This document shows, piece after piece, positions 56,299 to 64,000 of a stretch of DNA of 64,000 nucleotides. Each line of letters begins with the position of its first letter. Position 1 is the first letter of the stretch. The notes below the pieces were generated by a model. That model was not told the DNA's origin. It worked only from the letters and a program-made list of their open reading frames with translations, and made no database searches. The position numbers and the translations under genes are program-made. The DNA comes from Actinomycetospora straminea (lineage in GTDB: Bacteria; Actinomycetota; Actinomycetes; Mycobacteriales; Pseudonocardiaceae). The stretch spans positions 248,001-312,000 of the forward strand of contig NZ_JAQZAN010000002.1 of the NCBI RefSeq assembly GCF_028737255.1, given 5' to 3'.

Positions 56299-58226
56299 CG
56301 GCCGGGATCGGGGGACGGCGGTGACGCGCCGGGCTCGCGGCCCGGGTCGTCACCGGGGAGCTCGTCGGGACCGCGTACCCCGCCGCCGGACGACCACCAG
56401 CGCCGGCGCAGGCGCCGCGACACCCCGACGAGCGGGACGGCTCCCAGGACGCCGGCGGCCAGCGGCGCGGCCGAGGTCCACCCCGGCGCGCCGAGCGCGG
56501 ACACCTGGGCCTGCGGGTCGGTGTCGGGCACGCCACCCCAGCGGCCGACGGGCAGCACGATGACGCGGGCCTTGCCGATGACGTCGGTGACACCGATGGG
56601 GCCGTGCACGCGGGCGTCCGCGGAGTTGTTGCGGTTGTCGCCCATCACCCACAGCTGGCCCGCCGGGACCTGCACCGGCGCGAAGTCCGCCTGGGTGCGC
56701 CCGAGGTTGGGCTGGAAGTACAGGTAGGGCTCGTTGAGCGGCTGGCCGTCGACCGTGACCCGGTTCTGCGGGTCGCAGCACGCGACGGTCTGGCCGCCGA
56801 CGGCGATGACCCGCTTGACGAAGTCCTTCTCGTCGGGCGGCGCGAGACCGATCAGCGACAGCCCGCTCTGCAGGCCGCGGACCAGCACGTTCCCCGACGG
56901 CGGGCCGCTGCCGCCGACCTCGCTGTTGTCGCCCCAGGCGGGCGGCCCGCGGAAGACGACGACGTCGCCGGGCGACGGCTCGGAGAACCGGTAGCTCAGC
57001 TTGTCGACGGCGACGCGGTCGTTCGCGCAGCCGTTGCAGCCGTGCAGCGTGCGCTCCATCGACGCCGACGGGATGACGTAGATGCGCGCGAGGAACGTCT
57101 GGATGACGAAGGTCAGGACGACCGCGACGACGATGAGCAGCGGCAGCTCGCGCCAGAAGGAGCCCTTCTTCTTCGCCTTGCCCTTGGGCTTGCCGGCGGC
57201 GCTGCCGTGCCGGCCGGGGTTGGCGCCACCGGTCAGAGCCGTGGTCGTGGCCGTCGTCGTGCTCTCGGTGCGCGGCCTCGGCGGGCGGGAGGCGAACCCG
57301 TCCGCGCCCGCGAGGCCGCTGTCGGCCGCGGACGTCGTGTCGGAGGACCCACCGGACGCCGCGGAGGAGGACGCGGAGGACGGGGCCGAGTCCGCGGAGG
57401 ACGACGTCGCCGGGGCACCGTTCGCCGGGGAACCGTTCGACGCCGTGCCGTTCGACGCCCTGCCGTTCGCCGCCGGGTCGGCGGGGCCCGAGGCCGCGGC
57501 GCCGTGCGTGCCCGGCGGCGGGGCCACCGGACGGGGGGCGTGGCCGTTGCCCGGACCGGGCACGGTCGGCCCGCCGGGCGGGGGTCCCGAGGGCCGCGGG
57601 ACCCCGAAGGGTGCGGGCGGCGGCGCGGCGGCCCAGGGCGGTCCCGAGGGAGCCGGCGGGGCCACCGGCGTCGCGGCCGGGTACGCCGCCCGGCCGCCGT
57701 CGTCGGGCCGGCCGGACGGACCCGGCGGACCCTGCTGTCCGTACGGCCCCGGCCACCCGGCCGGCGCGCCGGGCGAGCCCGGCCGCGACCCGTTCAGGCC
57801 GTCCGGACCGGAGGAGAGCCCGGAGGCACCGAACGAGCTGCCGTACCCGGGCGCGCCGCGGCCCGCGTCGGGCGCGCCGTACGCCTCGCCGTAGGGGTCG
57901 CCGTACGGATCGCTGTGCCGGCCGTTGCCGGAGGTGCCGTGGCCGTTGCCGGAGGGGTCGCCCACGGAGCCGTACCCCGGGTCGGGCCGGAAGTCGTCGC
58001 CGGGCCGGTCGGACCCGCTCCATCCCGACGCGCCGTAGGGCGCCTGCACGCCGCCGGCCGTCCGGGCGGGCACGTCGCCGTACGGGTCGGCGGGGTGCTC
58101 GTCGTCGGGCCGGGCGTGCGCCGGCGCGCGGCCGCCGTAGCCGTCGGACCCGCCGTCGCGACGGGTCGTCTCGCCGCCCGCTCCGGGGTTCCGGAACGGG
58201 GGGCCGTGGGGCTCCTGGGGGCGCAC
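56295..58226 (-). CDS. lepB: Type I signal peptidase with very long N-terminal tail
   Basis: 643 residues. The first ~345 are a Gly/Pro/Ser/Tyr/Asp-rich disordered cytoplasmic tail. A membrane helix near residues 355-380 ([19 protein letters not shown]) leads to the catalytic domain with the Ser in [12 protein letters not shown] and the Lys in [10 protein letters not shown], then [16 protein letters not shown]-terminal hydrophobic segment and tail follow. It cleaves Sec/Tat signal peptides at the outer membrane face. The start is GTG 58226, with TAACCT 7 nt upstream and no Shine-Dalgarno. Confidence 0.93.
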   Translation of the reverse strand: MRPQEPHGPPFRNPGAGGETTRRDGGSDGYGGRAPAHARPDDEHPADPYGDVPARTAGGVQAPYGASGWSGSDRPGDDFRPDPGYGSVGDPSGNGHGTSGNGRHSDPYGDPYGEAYGAPDAGRGAPGYGSSFGASGLSSGPDGLNGSRPGSPGAPAGWPGPYGQQGPPGPSGRPDDGGRAAYPAATPVAPPAPSGPPWAAAPPPAPFGVPRPSGPPPGGPTVPGPGNGHAPRPVAPPPGTHGAAASGPADPAANGRASNGTASNGSPANGAPATSSSADSAPSSASSSAASGGSSDTTSAADSGLAGADGFASRPPRPRTESTTTATTTALTGGANPGRHGSAAGKPKGKAKKKGSFWRELPLLIVVAVVLTFVIQTFLARIYVIPSASMERTLHGCNGCANDRVAVDKLSYRFSEPSPGDVVVFRGPPAWGDNSEVGGSGPPSGNVLVRGLQSGLSLIGLAPPDEKDFVKRVIAVGGQTVACCDPQNRVTVDGQPLNEPYLYFQPNLGRTQADFAPVQVPAGQLWVMGDNRNNSADARVHGPIGVTDVIGKARVIVLPVGRWGGVPDTDPQAQVSALGAPGWTSAAPLAAGVLGAVPLVGVSRRLRRRWWSSGGGVRGPDELPGDDPGREPGASPPSPDPGR

Positions 58227-58233
58227 GCGGTTC

Positions 58234-58239
58234 AGGTTA
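58234..58239 (-). promoter_or_regulatory. -10 box of lepB, leaderless type
   Basis: TAACCT on the minus strand, 7 nt before the lepB GTG start. Confidence 0.5.
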
Positions 58240-58259
58240 GGAGACCGGGGCGGGTCGGC

Positions 58260-58619
58260 TCAGGAGGCCGGCGTGGTCTCGCGCTTCTCGCGGATCTTCG
58301 CGGCCTTGCCCCGACGCTCACGGAGGTAGTAGAGCTTCGCGCGCCGGACGTCACCGCGGGTGACGACCTCGATGTGGTCGATGTTGGGCGAGTGCACCGG
58401 GAAGGTGCGCTCCACCCCGACGCCGAAGGAGACCTTGCGGACGGTGAACGTCTCCCGCAGGCCGCCACCGTGGCGGCGGATGACGACACCCTGGAAGACC
58501 TGTACACGAGAGCGTGAACCCTCGATGACCCGGACGTGCACCTTCACGGTGTCCCCGGCGCGGAAGTCGGGGATGTCGGAGCGCAGCGACTTGGCGTCGA
58601 GCTCGTCCAGGGCGTTCAT
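58260..58619 (-). CDS. rplS: 50S ribosomal protein L19
   Basis: 119 residues. [67 protein letters not shown] is the L19 core, and the end is [18 protein letters not shown]. It is 100 bp from trmD; L19 and TrmD are often cotranscribed. Confidence 0.98.
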   Translation of the reverse strand: MNALDELDAKSLRSDIPDFRAGDTVKVHVRVIEGSRSRVQVFQGVVIRRHGGGLRETFTVRKVSFGVGVERTFPVHSPNIDHIEVVTRGDVRRAKLYYLRERRGKAAKIREKRETTPAS

Positions 58620-58718
58620 CGTCAGCGTCCTCGCGGTCTCACGGGCCGGCGCCGGAGCCCGCGGGGACGGGCGTCCGAGTGCAGCCGGCCAAGGCGGTTC
58701 TCGGGCGGCGGGCGGCTC

Positions 58719-59567
58719 TCACCGGCCTCCATCGGGCCGTGCACCGTCCGCGGCAACCTCCCCAGTCTGCCATGCCGCCGACCGTGCTCCTCCGGCCGGG
58801 TCGTACCCGCACGCGGCGAGCACCTCGCGGTCGCGGGCATCGAACGCCGCCGCGCCGTGGCGGGCGAGCAGCGCGTCGAGCAGGTCGGGGCGCACGGCGG
58901 CGGTGCGCTCCAGCGAACGGTCGCGGCGCCAGCGGTCGACGACGGCGTGGTTGCCGCCGCGCAGGACCTCGGGGACGTCGAGGTCGCGCCACCGCTCGGG
59001 ACGCGTGTACGCCGGGGCCTCGAGCAGACCGCCCGTCCCTTCCGCGAAACTGTCCAGCTCCGCCGACGCCGGGTTCCCGAGCACCCCCGGCACCAGCCGC
59101 GACACGGCCTCGACCACCACGAGGGCCGCGACCTCCCCGCCGGCGAGCACGTAGTCGCCCAGCGAGACCTCCTCGACCGGCATCCGCCGGCGCGCGTCGT
59201 CGAGGACCCGCGCGTCGATGCCCTCGTAGCGCCCGCAGGCGAGCACCAGCCACGGCTCCGACGCCCAGCTCGCCGCGCGGCGCTGGGTCAGCGGCGCGCC
59301 AGCGGGCGTCGGCACGAGCAGCCGGGGCACGCCCTCCCCGGATCCGGCGACCTCGTCGAGCGCCGCGCCCCACACCGGTGCCGTCATGAGCATCCCGGGG
59401 CCGCCGCCGTACGGGGCGTCGTCGACGGCCTTGTGCACGCCGGTGGCCCACCGCCGCAGGTCGTGCACCCGGACGTCGAGCAGCCCGGCCCGCCGCGCGC
59501 GCCCGACGAGCGCCTCGTCGAGCGGAGCGAGGTAGGCCGGGAAGATCGTGACGACGTCGATGCGCAT
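58719..59567 (-). CDS. trmD: tRNA (guanine-37-N1)-methyltransferase
   Basis: 282 residues. The SPOUT-knot motifs are in place: MRIDVVTIFPAYL, the SAM site LACGRYEGIDARVL...EEVSLGDYVLAGGEVAAL and LVPGVLGN, followed by the C-terminal helical domain with PEVLRGGNHAVVDRWRR. It methylates G37 of tRNAs reading CCN/CUN/CGG. The ATG 59567 is now divergent from an mgtC-family gene, so trmD needs its own promoter; CAGGAT ends 8 nt before the ATG (59576-59581, minus). Confidence 0.96.
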   Translation of the reverse strand: MRIDVVTIFPAYLAPLDEALVGRARRAGLLDVRVHDLRRWATGVHKAVDDAPYGGGPGMLMTAPVWGAALDEVAGSGEGVPRLLVPTPAGAPLTQRRAASWASEPWLVLACGRYEGIDARVLDDARRRMPVEEVSLGDYVLAGGEVAALVVVEAVSRLVPGVLGNPASAELDSFAEGTGGLLEAPAYTRPERWRDLDVPEVLRGGNHAVVDRWRRDRSLERTAAVRPDLLDALLARHGAAAFDARDREVLAACGYDPAGGARSAAWQTGEVAADGARPDGGR

Positions 59568-59606
59568 CGGGCACGATCCTGCCCCGGCACCGGGAGAGGA
59601 GGGGAC

Positions 59607-60323
59607 GTGGGCCTCAACGAGTTCATCGCGTACGGCGACCAGTGGGCGCTGCTCGCGCCGCTGGGTCTCGCCCTCGTGCTCTGCTCGCTGGTCGGCATCG
59701 AGCGCGAGCTCGCGGCGAAGAGCGCGGGGCTGCGCACGCACACGCTGGTCGGGGTCGGCGCGGCCGCGTTCATGCTCATCTCGAAGTACGGCTTCGACGA
59801 CCTCCTCGAGCGACCCGACGTCACGCTCGACCCGTCCCGTGTCGCCGCCCAGATCATCGCCGGCCTCGGCTTCATCGGCGGCGGTCTGATCTTCGTCCGG
59901 CGCGACGCGGTCCGCGGCCTCACGACGGCCGCGACGATCTGGACGGTGGCCGCGGTCGGCATGGCGGCGGGCGCCGGGCTCCCGGTGCTGGCGGTGGCCG
60001 GGGTCGCCGTGCACTACCTCGTGACCCGCGGCTTCCGGCCGCTCTCGCGGCTGCTCTCGCGACGCTCGGGGGCGGCGCGCCCGGTGCACGTCACCTACCA
60101 GGACGGTCGGGGCGTGCTGCGCTCGGTGGTCACCGCCTGCACCGAGAGCGGCTTCGCGGTGGCCGGCATGCACGTCGACCGCGAGGACTCGGGCGCGGGC
60201 ACGGCGTCGGTGACGCTGTCGGTGACCGGGCGGGCCGACCTCGCCGCGCTCTCGGGCGAGCTCTCCGAGATCGACGGCGTGATCGCCGTCAACGTCGACA
60301 CCGACGAGGAGACCGCGGACTGA
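59607..60323 (+). CDS. MgtC/SapB family membrane protein
   Basis: 238 residues. An N-terminal membrane domain of about five helices (LAPLGLALVLCSLVGIERELAAKSAGLRTHTLVGVGAAAFML, and AAQIIAGLGFIGGGLIFVRRDAVRGLTTAATIWTVAAVGMAAGAG) has the MgtC signature. A soluble ACT-like C-terminal domain (about 155-238, VTYQDGRGVLRSVVTACTESGFAV...) follows. MgtC proteins aid growth at low Mg2+ and in hosts, in some cases by restraining F-ATPase. It is inserted in reverse between rimM and trmD. Start GTG 59607 with GGAGGGG upstream. Confidence 0.9.
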   Translation: MGLNEFIAYGDQWALLAPLGLALVLCSLVGIERELAAKSAGLRTHTLVGVGAAAFMLISKYGFDDLLERPDVTLDPSRVAAQIIAGLGFIGGGLIFVRRDAVRGLTTAATIWTVAAVGMAAGAGLPVLAVAGVAVHYLVTRGFRPLSRLLSRRSGAARPVHVTYQDGRGVLRSVVTACTESGFAVAGMHVDREDSGAGTASVTLSVTGRADLAALSGELSEIDGVIAVNVDTDEETAD

Positions 60324-60326
60324 CCG

Positions 60327-60857
60327 CTACTCCTCGAGCAGGCCCTCCGGCGGGTCCAGGACGAGCCGGCCGCCCGCCAGGTCGACCTCGGGGACGATCG
60401 CGGCGACGAACGGGACGAGCGCCTCGCCGCCGTCCGGGCGCTCGATCGCCAGCAGCTCGCCGCCCGCGCCGTGCAGGACGGCGGTGACGGTGCCGACGGT
60501 CGTCCCGTCGGCGAGGACCGCGGCGAGGCCCTCGAGCTGGTGGTCGTGGAACTCGTCGGGGTCCTCGGGGTCGGCGTCGAGGGCGGGTGCGGTGAGCTCG
60601 GCGCTGCGCAGGGCGTCGGCCGCGTCGCGGTCGGCGACCTCCTCGACGGTGACGAGCAGCCGGTCGCCGTGGCGGCGCGCGGCGGTGATCGTCAGGCTCC
60701 GGGCCCCGGACGCGCGCGAGCCCCGCACCGACAGCACCGCACCCGGGGTGAACCGGGCGTCGACGTTGTCGGTGCGGGGCTCGACGACGAGCTCGCCGCG
60801 CAGGCCGTGGGCCTTGACGACCCGACCGACCACGCGCTCGTCGGACGGCGTGCTCAT
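60327..60857 (-). CDS. rimM: 16S rRNA processing protein RimM
   Basis: 176 residues. The N-terminal RimM beta-barrel (RVVGRVVKAHGLRGELVVEPRTDN) and the C-terminal PRC-barrel (FHDHQLEGLAAVLADGTTVGTVTAVLHGAGGELLAI) are present. It assists 30S head maturation by binding S19. I start at ATG 60857, 4 nt after the KH stop; an in-frame start at 60890 would overlap the KH gene. It is convergent with the mgtC-family gene, 3 bp apart. Confidence 0.95.
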   Translation of the reverse strand: MSTPSDERVVGRVVKAHGLRGELVVEPRTDNVDARFTPGAVLSVRGSRASGARSLTITAARRHGDRLLVTVEEVADRDAADALRSAELTAPALDADPEDPDEFHDHQLEGLAAVLADGTTVGTVTAVLHGAGGELLAIERPDGGEALVPFVAAIVPEVDLAGGRLVLDPPEGLLEE

Positions 60858-60861
60858 GTCC

Positions 60862-61101
60862 TCAGCGGTCGGTGTCGACGACGTCGACACGGACGCCGCG
60901 GCCGCCGATACCGCCCACGACGGTGCGCAGGGCGGTGGCCGTGCGGCCGTTGCGGCCGATCACCTTGCCGAGGTCGTCGGGGTGGACCCGGACCTCGAGG
61001 GTGCGACCGCGACGGTTGGTGACGAGGTCGACCGCCACCTCGTCGGGGTGCGCCACGATCCCGCGCACGAGGTGCTCGAGCGCCTCGGCCAGCTCGCTCA
61101 C
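60862..61101 (-). CDS. khpA: KH-domain RNA-binding protein (KhpA type)
   Basis: 79 residues: a single KH domain with [22 protein letters not shown] (the GxxG loop). The genomic place between rpsP and rimM is that of KhpA (mycobacterial Rv2908c). It binds RNA, often with KhpB. The start is GTG 61101, overlapping the rpsP stop as GTGA. Confidence 0.95.
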   Translation of the reverse strand: MSELAEALEHLVRGIVAHPDEVAVDLVTNRRGRTLEVRVHPDDLGKVIGRNGRTATALRTVVGGIGGRGVRVDVVDTDR

Positions 61102-61454
61102 TCGGCCGAGCCGGTGACCTTGGCCAGCTCCTCGTTGAAGCGGGCCTGCTTGTCGACCTTCTCGGGCTGCGGCTGCAGCTTGCCCTCGGCGCCGGGGAGG
61201 CCCTTGAACTTCTGCCAGTCGCCGGTGATCTTGAGCAGGCCGTGCACCGGCTCGGTCGGGATGGCGCCGACGCCCAGCCAGTACTGCGCGCGCTCCGAGT
61301 CGATCTTGATGTCGCTCGGCTGGCTCTTGGGGTGGTACTCGCCGATCTGCTCGATGACGCGCCCGTCGCGACGGTTCTTGGCGTCCGCGACGACGACGCG
61401 GTAGTGCGGCTCGCGGATCTTGCCCATGCGCGCCAGCTTGATCTTGACAGCCAC
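61098..61454 (-). CDS. rpsP: 30S ribosomal protein S16
   Basis: 118 residues. The S16 body is [77 protein letters not shown] ~35-residue charged C-terminal extension, common in actinobacteria, follows. It leads the rpsP-khpA-rimM block. GTG 61454. The upstream gap has a hairpin (61546-61567). Confidence 0.97.
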   Translation of the reverse strand: MAVKIKLARMGKIREPHYRVVVADAKNRRDGRVIEQIGEYHPKSQPSDIKIDSERAQYWLGVGAIPTEPVHGLLKITGDWQKFKGLPGAEGKLQPQPEKVDKQARFNEELAKVTGSAE

Positions 61455-61545
61455 TGCTCTGAGTGCTCCTCGGTCGATGGTGCTCGGGGCCGCCCTGCTG
61501 GGAGGGACCCGGGACGGCGTGCCCGCTCGTGCGCGGCCGCGACCT

Positions 61546-61567
61546 CCCGCCCGGGCGTCCGGGCGGG
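61546..61567. terminator. Hairpin between pxpA and rpsP
   Basis: Perfect 9-bp arms CCCGCCCGG (61546-61554) and complement (61559-61567) with loop GCGT, 36 nt past the pxpA stop. A CACAAT box just upstream on the minus strand (near 61580) could be the rpsP promoter, in which case the hairpin would be in the rpsP leader. Confidence 0.5.
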
Positions 61568-61602
61568 CTCACGGCAACTCGACGATTGTGCCAGACAGGC
61601 CC

Positions 61603-62355
61603 TCAGGCGAAGGGGCCGAGGGTGACCCCGGCGTCGCGGAGGGCCTCGGCGACGCGGCGTGCGGCGTCGACGGCGTCCGGGCTGTCGCCGTGCAGGCACA
61701 GCGAGGCGGCGTCGACGGGGATCTCGGTGCCGTCGACGGCCACGATCACCTGGTCGACGGCCAGGCGGCGGGCGCGCTCGACGACCGCGTCGGCGTCCGG
61801 CAGCAGGGCACCGGGCTCGCTGCGGGGCACCAGCGTGCCCTCCGGCGTGTAGCCGCGGTCCCCGAACGCCTCGGCGTAGGTCGTCAGTCCGGCTTCCTGC
61901 GCACGCGCCAGGAACCGCGAGCCGGGCAGGCCGAGCACCGGCAGACCCGCCTCCCGCGCGGCCGCGACCACCGCACGGGCCTGGGCGTCGTGGTGCACGA
62001 CCGCGTTGTAGAGCGCGCCGTGGGGCTTGAGGTAGGCGACCTCGCCGCCCGCCGCGCGCGTGAACTCCCGCAGCGCGCCGACCTGGTAGAGCAGGTCCGC
62101 GGTCAGCTCGTCGGGGTGGGCGTCGATGAACCTCCGCCCGAAGCCCGCGAGGTCGCGGTAGGAGACCTGTGCCCCGACCGCCACGCCCCGCTCGACGGCC
62201 GCCGTGCACACCCGCCGCATCGTCGCCGGGTCGCCCGCGTGGAAGCCGCAGGCGACGTTCGCCGAGGTCACGACCTCGAGCAGCGCGTCGTCGTCGGTCA
62301 GCGACCAGGTGCCGAAGCCCTCGGCGAGGTCCGCGTTGAGGTCGAGGCGCGCCAC
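61603..62355 (-). CDS. pxpA: 5-Oxoprolinase subunit A (LamB/YcsF family)
   Basis: 250 residues. DLNADLAEGFG at the N-terminus, SANVACGFHAGDP, GAQVSYRDLAGFGRRF, YLKPHGALYN and LCLHGD are all family signatures. PxpA works with PxpB and PxpC to hydrolyse 5-oxoproline with ATP; no pxpB/C gene is adjacent, though they may lie elsewhere. GTG 62355 follows TAGGCT by 6 nt with no Shine-Dalgarno, again a leaderless pattern. Confidence 0.9.
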   Translation of the reverse strand: MARLDLNADLAEGFGTWSLTDDDALLEVVTSANVACGFHAGDPATMRRVCTAAVERGVAVGAQVSYRDLAGFGRRFIDAHPDELTADLLYQVGALREFTRAAGGEVAYLKPHGALYNAVVHHDAQARAVVAAAREAGLPVLGLPGSRFLARAQEAGLTTYAEAFGDRGYTPEGTLVPRSEPGALLPDADAVVERARRLAVDQVIVAVDGTEIPVDAASLCLHGDSPDAVDAARRVAEALRDAGVTLGPFA

Positions 62356-62361
62356 GGTGCC

Positions 62362-62367
62362 AGCCTA
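62362..62367 (-). promoter_or_regulatory. -10 box of pxpA, leaderless type
   Basis: TAGGCT on the minus strand, 6 nt before the pxpA GTG. Confidence 0.5.
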
Positions 62368-62418
62368 GGACCCGCGCTCCCTTGACCTCGATCGCACTCG
62401 AAGGCGCACGCTGTAGGA

Positions 62419-63900
62419 GTGAGTGATCCGCGGCCGTCGACGGTCGAGCCCCGCCCCGAGGACGGTCCGCCCCCCGAACCGGTCATCCCGGAGCCCACCC
62501 CCGGGCCCGCCCCGGAACCGCCGGTCCGCGTCGGCCTGCTCCTCGGCGTGCTGCTGGTCGCGGTCGCGACGGCCGTGCTGGCCAACAGCATGGTGCTCGT
62601 CCTCGTCCCCGAGATCGGCCGGGACTACGCCGCCTCGCCGGGCGGCCTCGCGTGGGTGGTGACGGCGTTCTCGCTCAGCTTCGCGGTCGCCACCCCGCTC
62701 TACGGACGGATCGCCGACGTGTTCGGGGTGCGGCGGGTGTTCGCCGCCGGGCTCGCGATCTTCATCGTCGGCTCGGTGCTCGCGGGCCTCGCGCCCGGGA
62801 TCGGCCTGCACCTGGTCGGCCGGGTGCTGCAGGGCCTCGGCAGCGCCGCGGTGCCCGCCCTGGGATCCGTGGCCGTCGCGCGCTCGCTGCCGCCGGGCCG
62901 GCGGGGCTTCGGGTTCGGCATCGTCGGCACCGGCGTCGGGGCCGGGCAGGCGCTCGGGCCGCCCCTCGCGGGGTTCGTCGCCGAGGCCGCCGGCTGGCGC
63001 TGGCCGTTCCTCGGCGCCGCGCTGCTCGTCGCCCCCCTGCTGGTCATCGCGCCGCGGGTGCTGCCCGACGGCCGCCCGGACACCCCGGGGTCGTGGCGCC
63101 AGGTCGACCTCGTCGGCGGCGTCCTGCTCGGCGGCGCGGTCGGCCTCGGTCTGTTCGGGCTCACGCGCGCCCAGCAGGTCGGGCTCGGCGCGTCGACGTC
63201 GTGGGGCGCGATCGTGGCCGCGGCCGTGCTCGCCGTCGGCTTCACGCTGTGGATCCGTCGCACGCCGCAGCCGTTCGTGCCCCCGGCCCTGCTCACGCAC
63301 GGCCCGTTCGTCACCGCGGTCGGCATCGGTTTCCTCGCGATGTTCGGCTACCTGGGCACGATCCTGCTCGTGCCGCTGCTCGTCGCGACGGTCAACCGGC
63401 TCGGCGTCGGGCAGGTCGGCCTCGTGCTGCTGCCCGGCGCAGTCGCCGTCGCCCTGCTGTCGTCGCTCGCCGGGCGGCTCTCCGACCGCTTCGGCCCGCG
63501 CACCCTCGTCGGCCTCGGCCTCACGCTGCTGCTCCTCGCGGTGGCGACGCTCTCGAGCGCGGCAGGCGGGTCGGCGGTGCTGCTGTCGGCGGTGACGTTC
63601 CTCGTCGGCGTCGCGCTCGCGACGATCACCTCGCCCCTGATCAACGCCGTCGCCGCGGCCGTGCCCGACGAGCACGCCGGCGTCGGGATCGGGCTCTACC
63701 AGGGCGCGTTCTTCCTGGGCGGCGGCACCGGCGCGGCGGTGCTCGGGACCGTGCTCGCGGCCCGCACCACCGGGGGCGCCGGCTCGTGGAACCCGCTGCA
63801 CGACGGCGCGGGCGCGCCGTTCTCCGACGCGCTGCTGGTCGTGGCCGGCGTGCTGGTCGTGGCCATCGCGCTGTCCCGGCGCCTGCCCCACCGGACGTGA
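62419..63900 (+). CDS. MFS drug exporter, 14-helix DHA2 type
   Basis: 493 residues. A Pro-rich ~35-residue N-terminus precedes about 14 membrane helices. Motif A is LYGRIADVFGVRRV, motif C GTGVGAGQALGPPLAG is the antiporter motif, and the second-half motif A is LAGRLSDRFGPRTL. These mark proton-driven multidrug exporters of the EmrB/QacA group. The substrate is unknown. GTG 62419 has TAGGAG almost abutting, so the true start could differ by a few codons. Confidence 0.85.
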   Translation: MSDPRPSTVEPRPEDGPPPEPVIPEPTPGPAPEPPVRVGLLLGVLLVAVATAVLANSMVLVLVPEIGRDYAASPGGLAWVVTAFSLSFAVATPLYGRIADVFGVRRVFAAGLAIFIVGSVLAGLAPGIGLHLVGRVLQGLGSAAVPALGSVAVARSLPPGRRGFGFGIVGTGVGAGQALGPPLAGFVAEAAGWRWPFLGAALLVAPLLVIAPRVLPDGRPDTPGSWRQVDLVGGVLLGGAVGLGLFGLTRAQQVGLGASTSWGAIVAAAVLAVGFTLWIRRTPQPFVPPALLTHGPFVTAVGIGFLAMFGYLGTILLVPLLVATVNRLGVGQVGLVLLPGAVAVALLSSLAGRLSDRFGPRTLVGLGLTLLLLAVATLSSAAGGSAVLLSAVTFLVGVALATITSPLINAVAAAVPDEHAGVGIGLYQGAFFLGGGTGAAVLGTVLAARTTGGAGSWNPLHDGAGAPFSDALLVVAGVLVVAIALSRRLPHRT

Positions 63901-63912
63901 GCCTCAGCGCTA

Positions 63913-64000
63913 TCAGCGCAATGACGTCCCCGCCCGCAGCACGAGCTCGGGCGCGCGCAGGGTGTCGGTGACGACGCGCGGGTCCTCGGTGGTGACGACG
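63913..64000 (-). CDS. C-terminal end of an unidentified protein (partial)
   Basis: The last ~28 codons of a leftward gene that enters from beyond the window: VVTTEDPRVVTDTLRAPELV, then LRAGTSLR and TGA at 63915-63913. The ending looks like the beta-sandwich tail of a cytosine-deaminase or amidohydrolase, but this is a guess from very little sequence. It is convergent with the MFS gene. Confidence 0.4.
   Translation of the reverse strand, partial: VVTTEDPRVVTDTLRAPELVLRAGTSLR

Overview
The window is a 64 kb chromosomal piece of a high-GC actinobacterium, most likely a member of the Pseudonocardiales (Pseudonocardiaceae-like). Three things point there: very GC-rich sequence with many GTG and a few TTG starts; mycothiol genes (an MshC-type ligase and mycothione reductase) plus an F420-type nitroreductase; and gene order that follows the actinobacterial core block known from Mycobacterium (dxr-rip1-gcpE ... 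cdsA-frr-pyrH ... tsf-rpsB ... xerC-dprA-comM-yraN ... rnhB-lepB-rplS-trmD-rimM-KH-rpsP), with a WhiG-type sporulation sigma factor that Mycobacterium lacks. The genus is inference. I see no tRNA, rRNA, CRISPR array, transposase or phage gene.

Layout. 1-8 kb: the 3' part of a gene for a charged octad-repeat helix protein, an mshC-like gene coupled to a LapA-domain membrane gene, a small-molecule methyltransferase, and a late cobalamin cluster (chelatase ChlID, cobO, cobB, cobE/cbiG-like; cobQ lies separately at 16-18 kb). 8-16 kb: a secreted trypsin-like protease, mtr, a DrrAB-like ABC exporter facing its TetR gene, a second TetR gene facing an F420-type reductase across twin palindromes, and an enoyl-reductase-like protein. 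16-28 kb: cobQ, a flavin-type oxidase, a domain-swapped RibD-like protein, map, DUF3054, GNAT, an S9 peptidase, a 0.6 kb repeat-bearing gap, then ispG, rseP/rip1 and dxr. 28-36 kb: DUF2631 plus an APC permease, an NADH oxidase-type flavoprotein, a LigD-type polymerase, an Eis-like acetyltransferase, rlmN and a membrane protein.

36.4-42.8 kb: a compact five-gene operon (GcvT/DmdA-like demethylase, MetF-like reductase, DMGDH-like FAD/THF enzyme, etfB, etfA) that looks like a tetrahydrofolate- and ETF-linked N- or S-methyl catabolic pathway. Two IclR-type boxes lie in tandem just upstream. This is the best candidate for an uncharacterised system here. 43-64 kb: core information-processing genes (cdsA, frr, pyrH, tsf, rpsB, whiG, xerC, dprA, comM, yraN, rnhB, lepB, rplS, trmD, rimM, KH, rpsP), interrupted by a reversed mgtC-family gene between trmD and rimM, then pxpA, an MFS exporter and the end of a possible amidohydrolase.

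Window-wide traits: start codons overlapping the previous stop (ATGA/GTGA/TTGA) are the rule inside operons. At least seven genes have a TANNNT box only 6-7 nt before the start codon and no Shine-Dalgarno sequence, which suggests leaderless transcripts. Several gene ends carry long GC-rich hairpins with very short loops and no U-tract.
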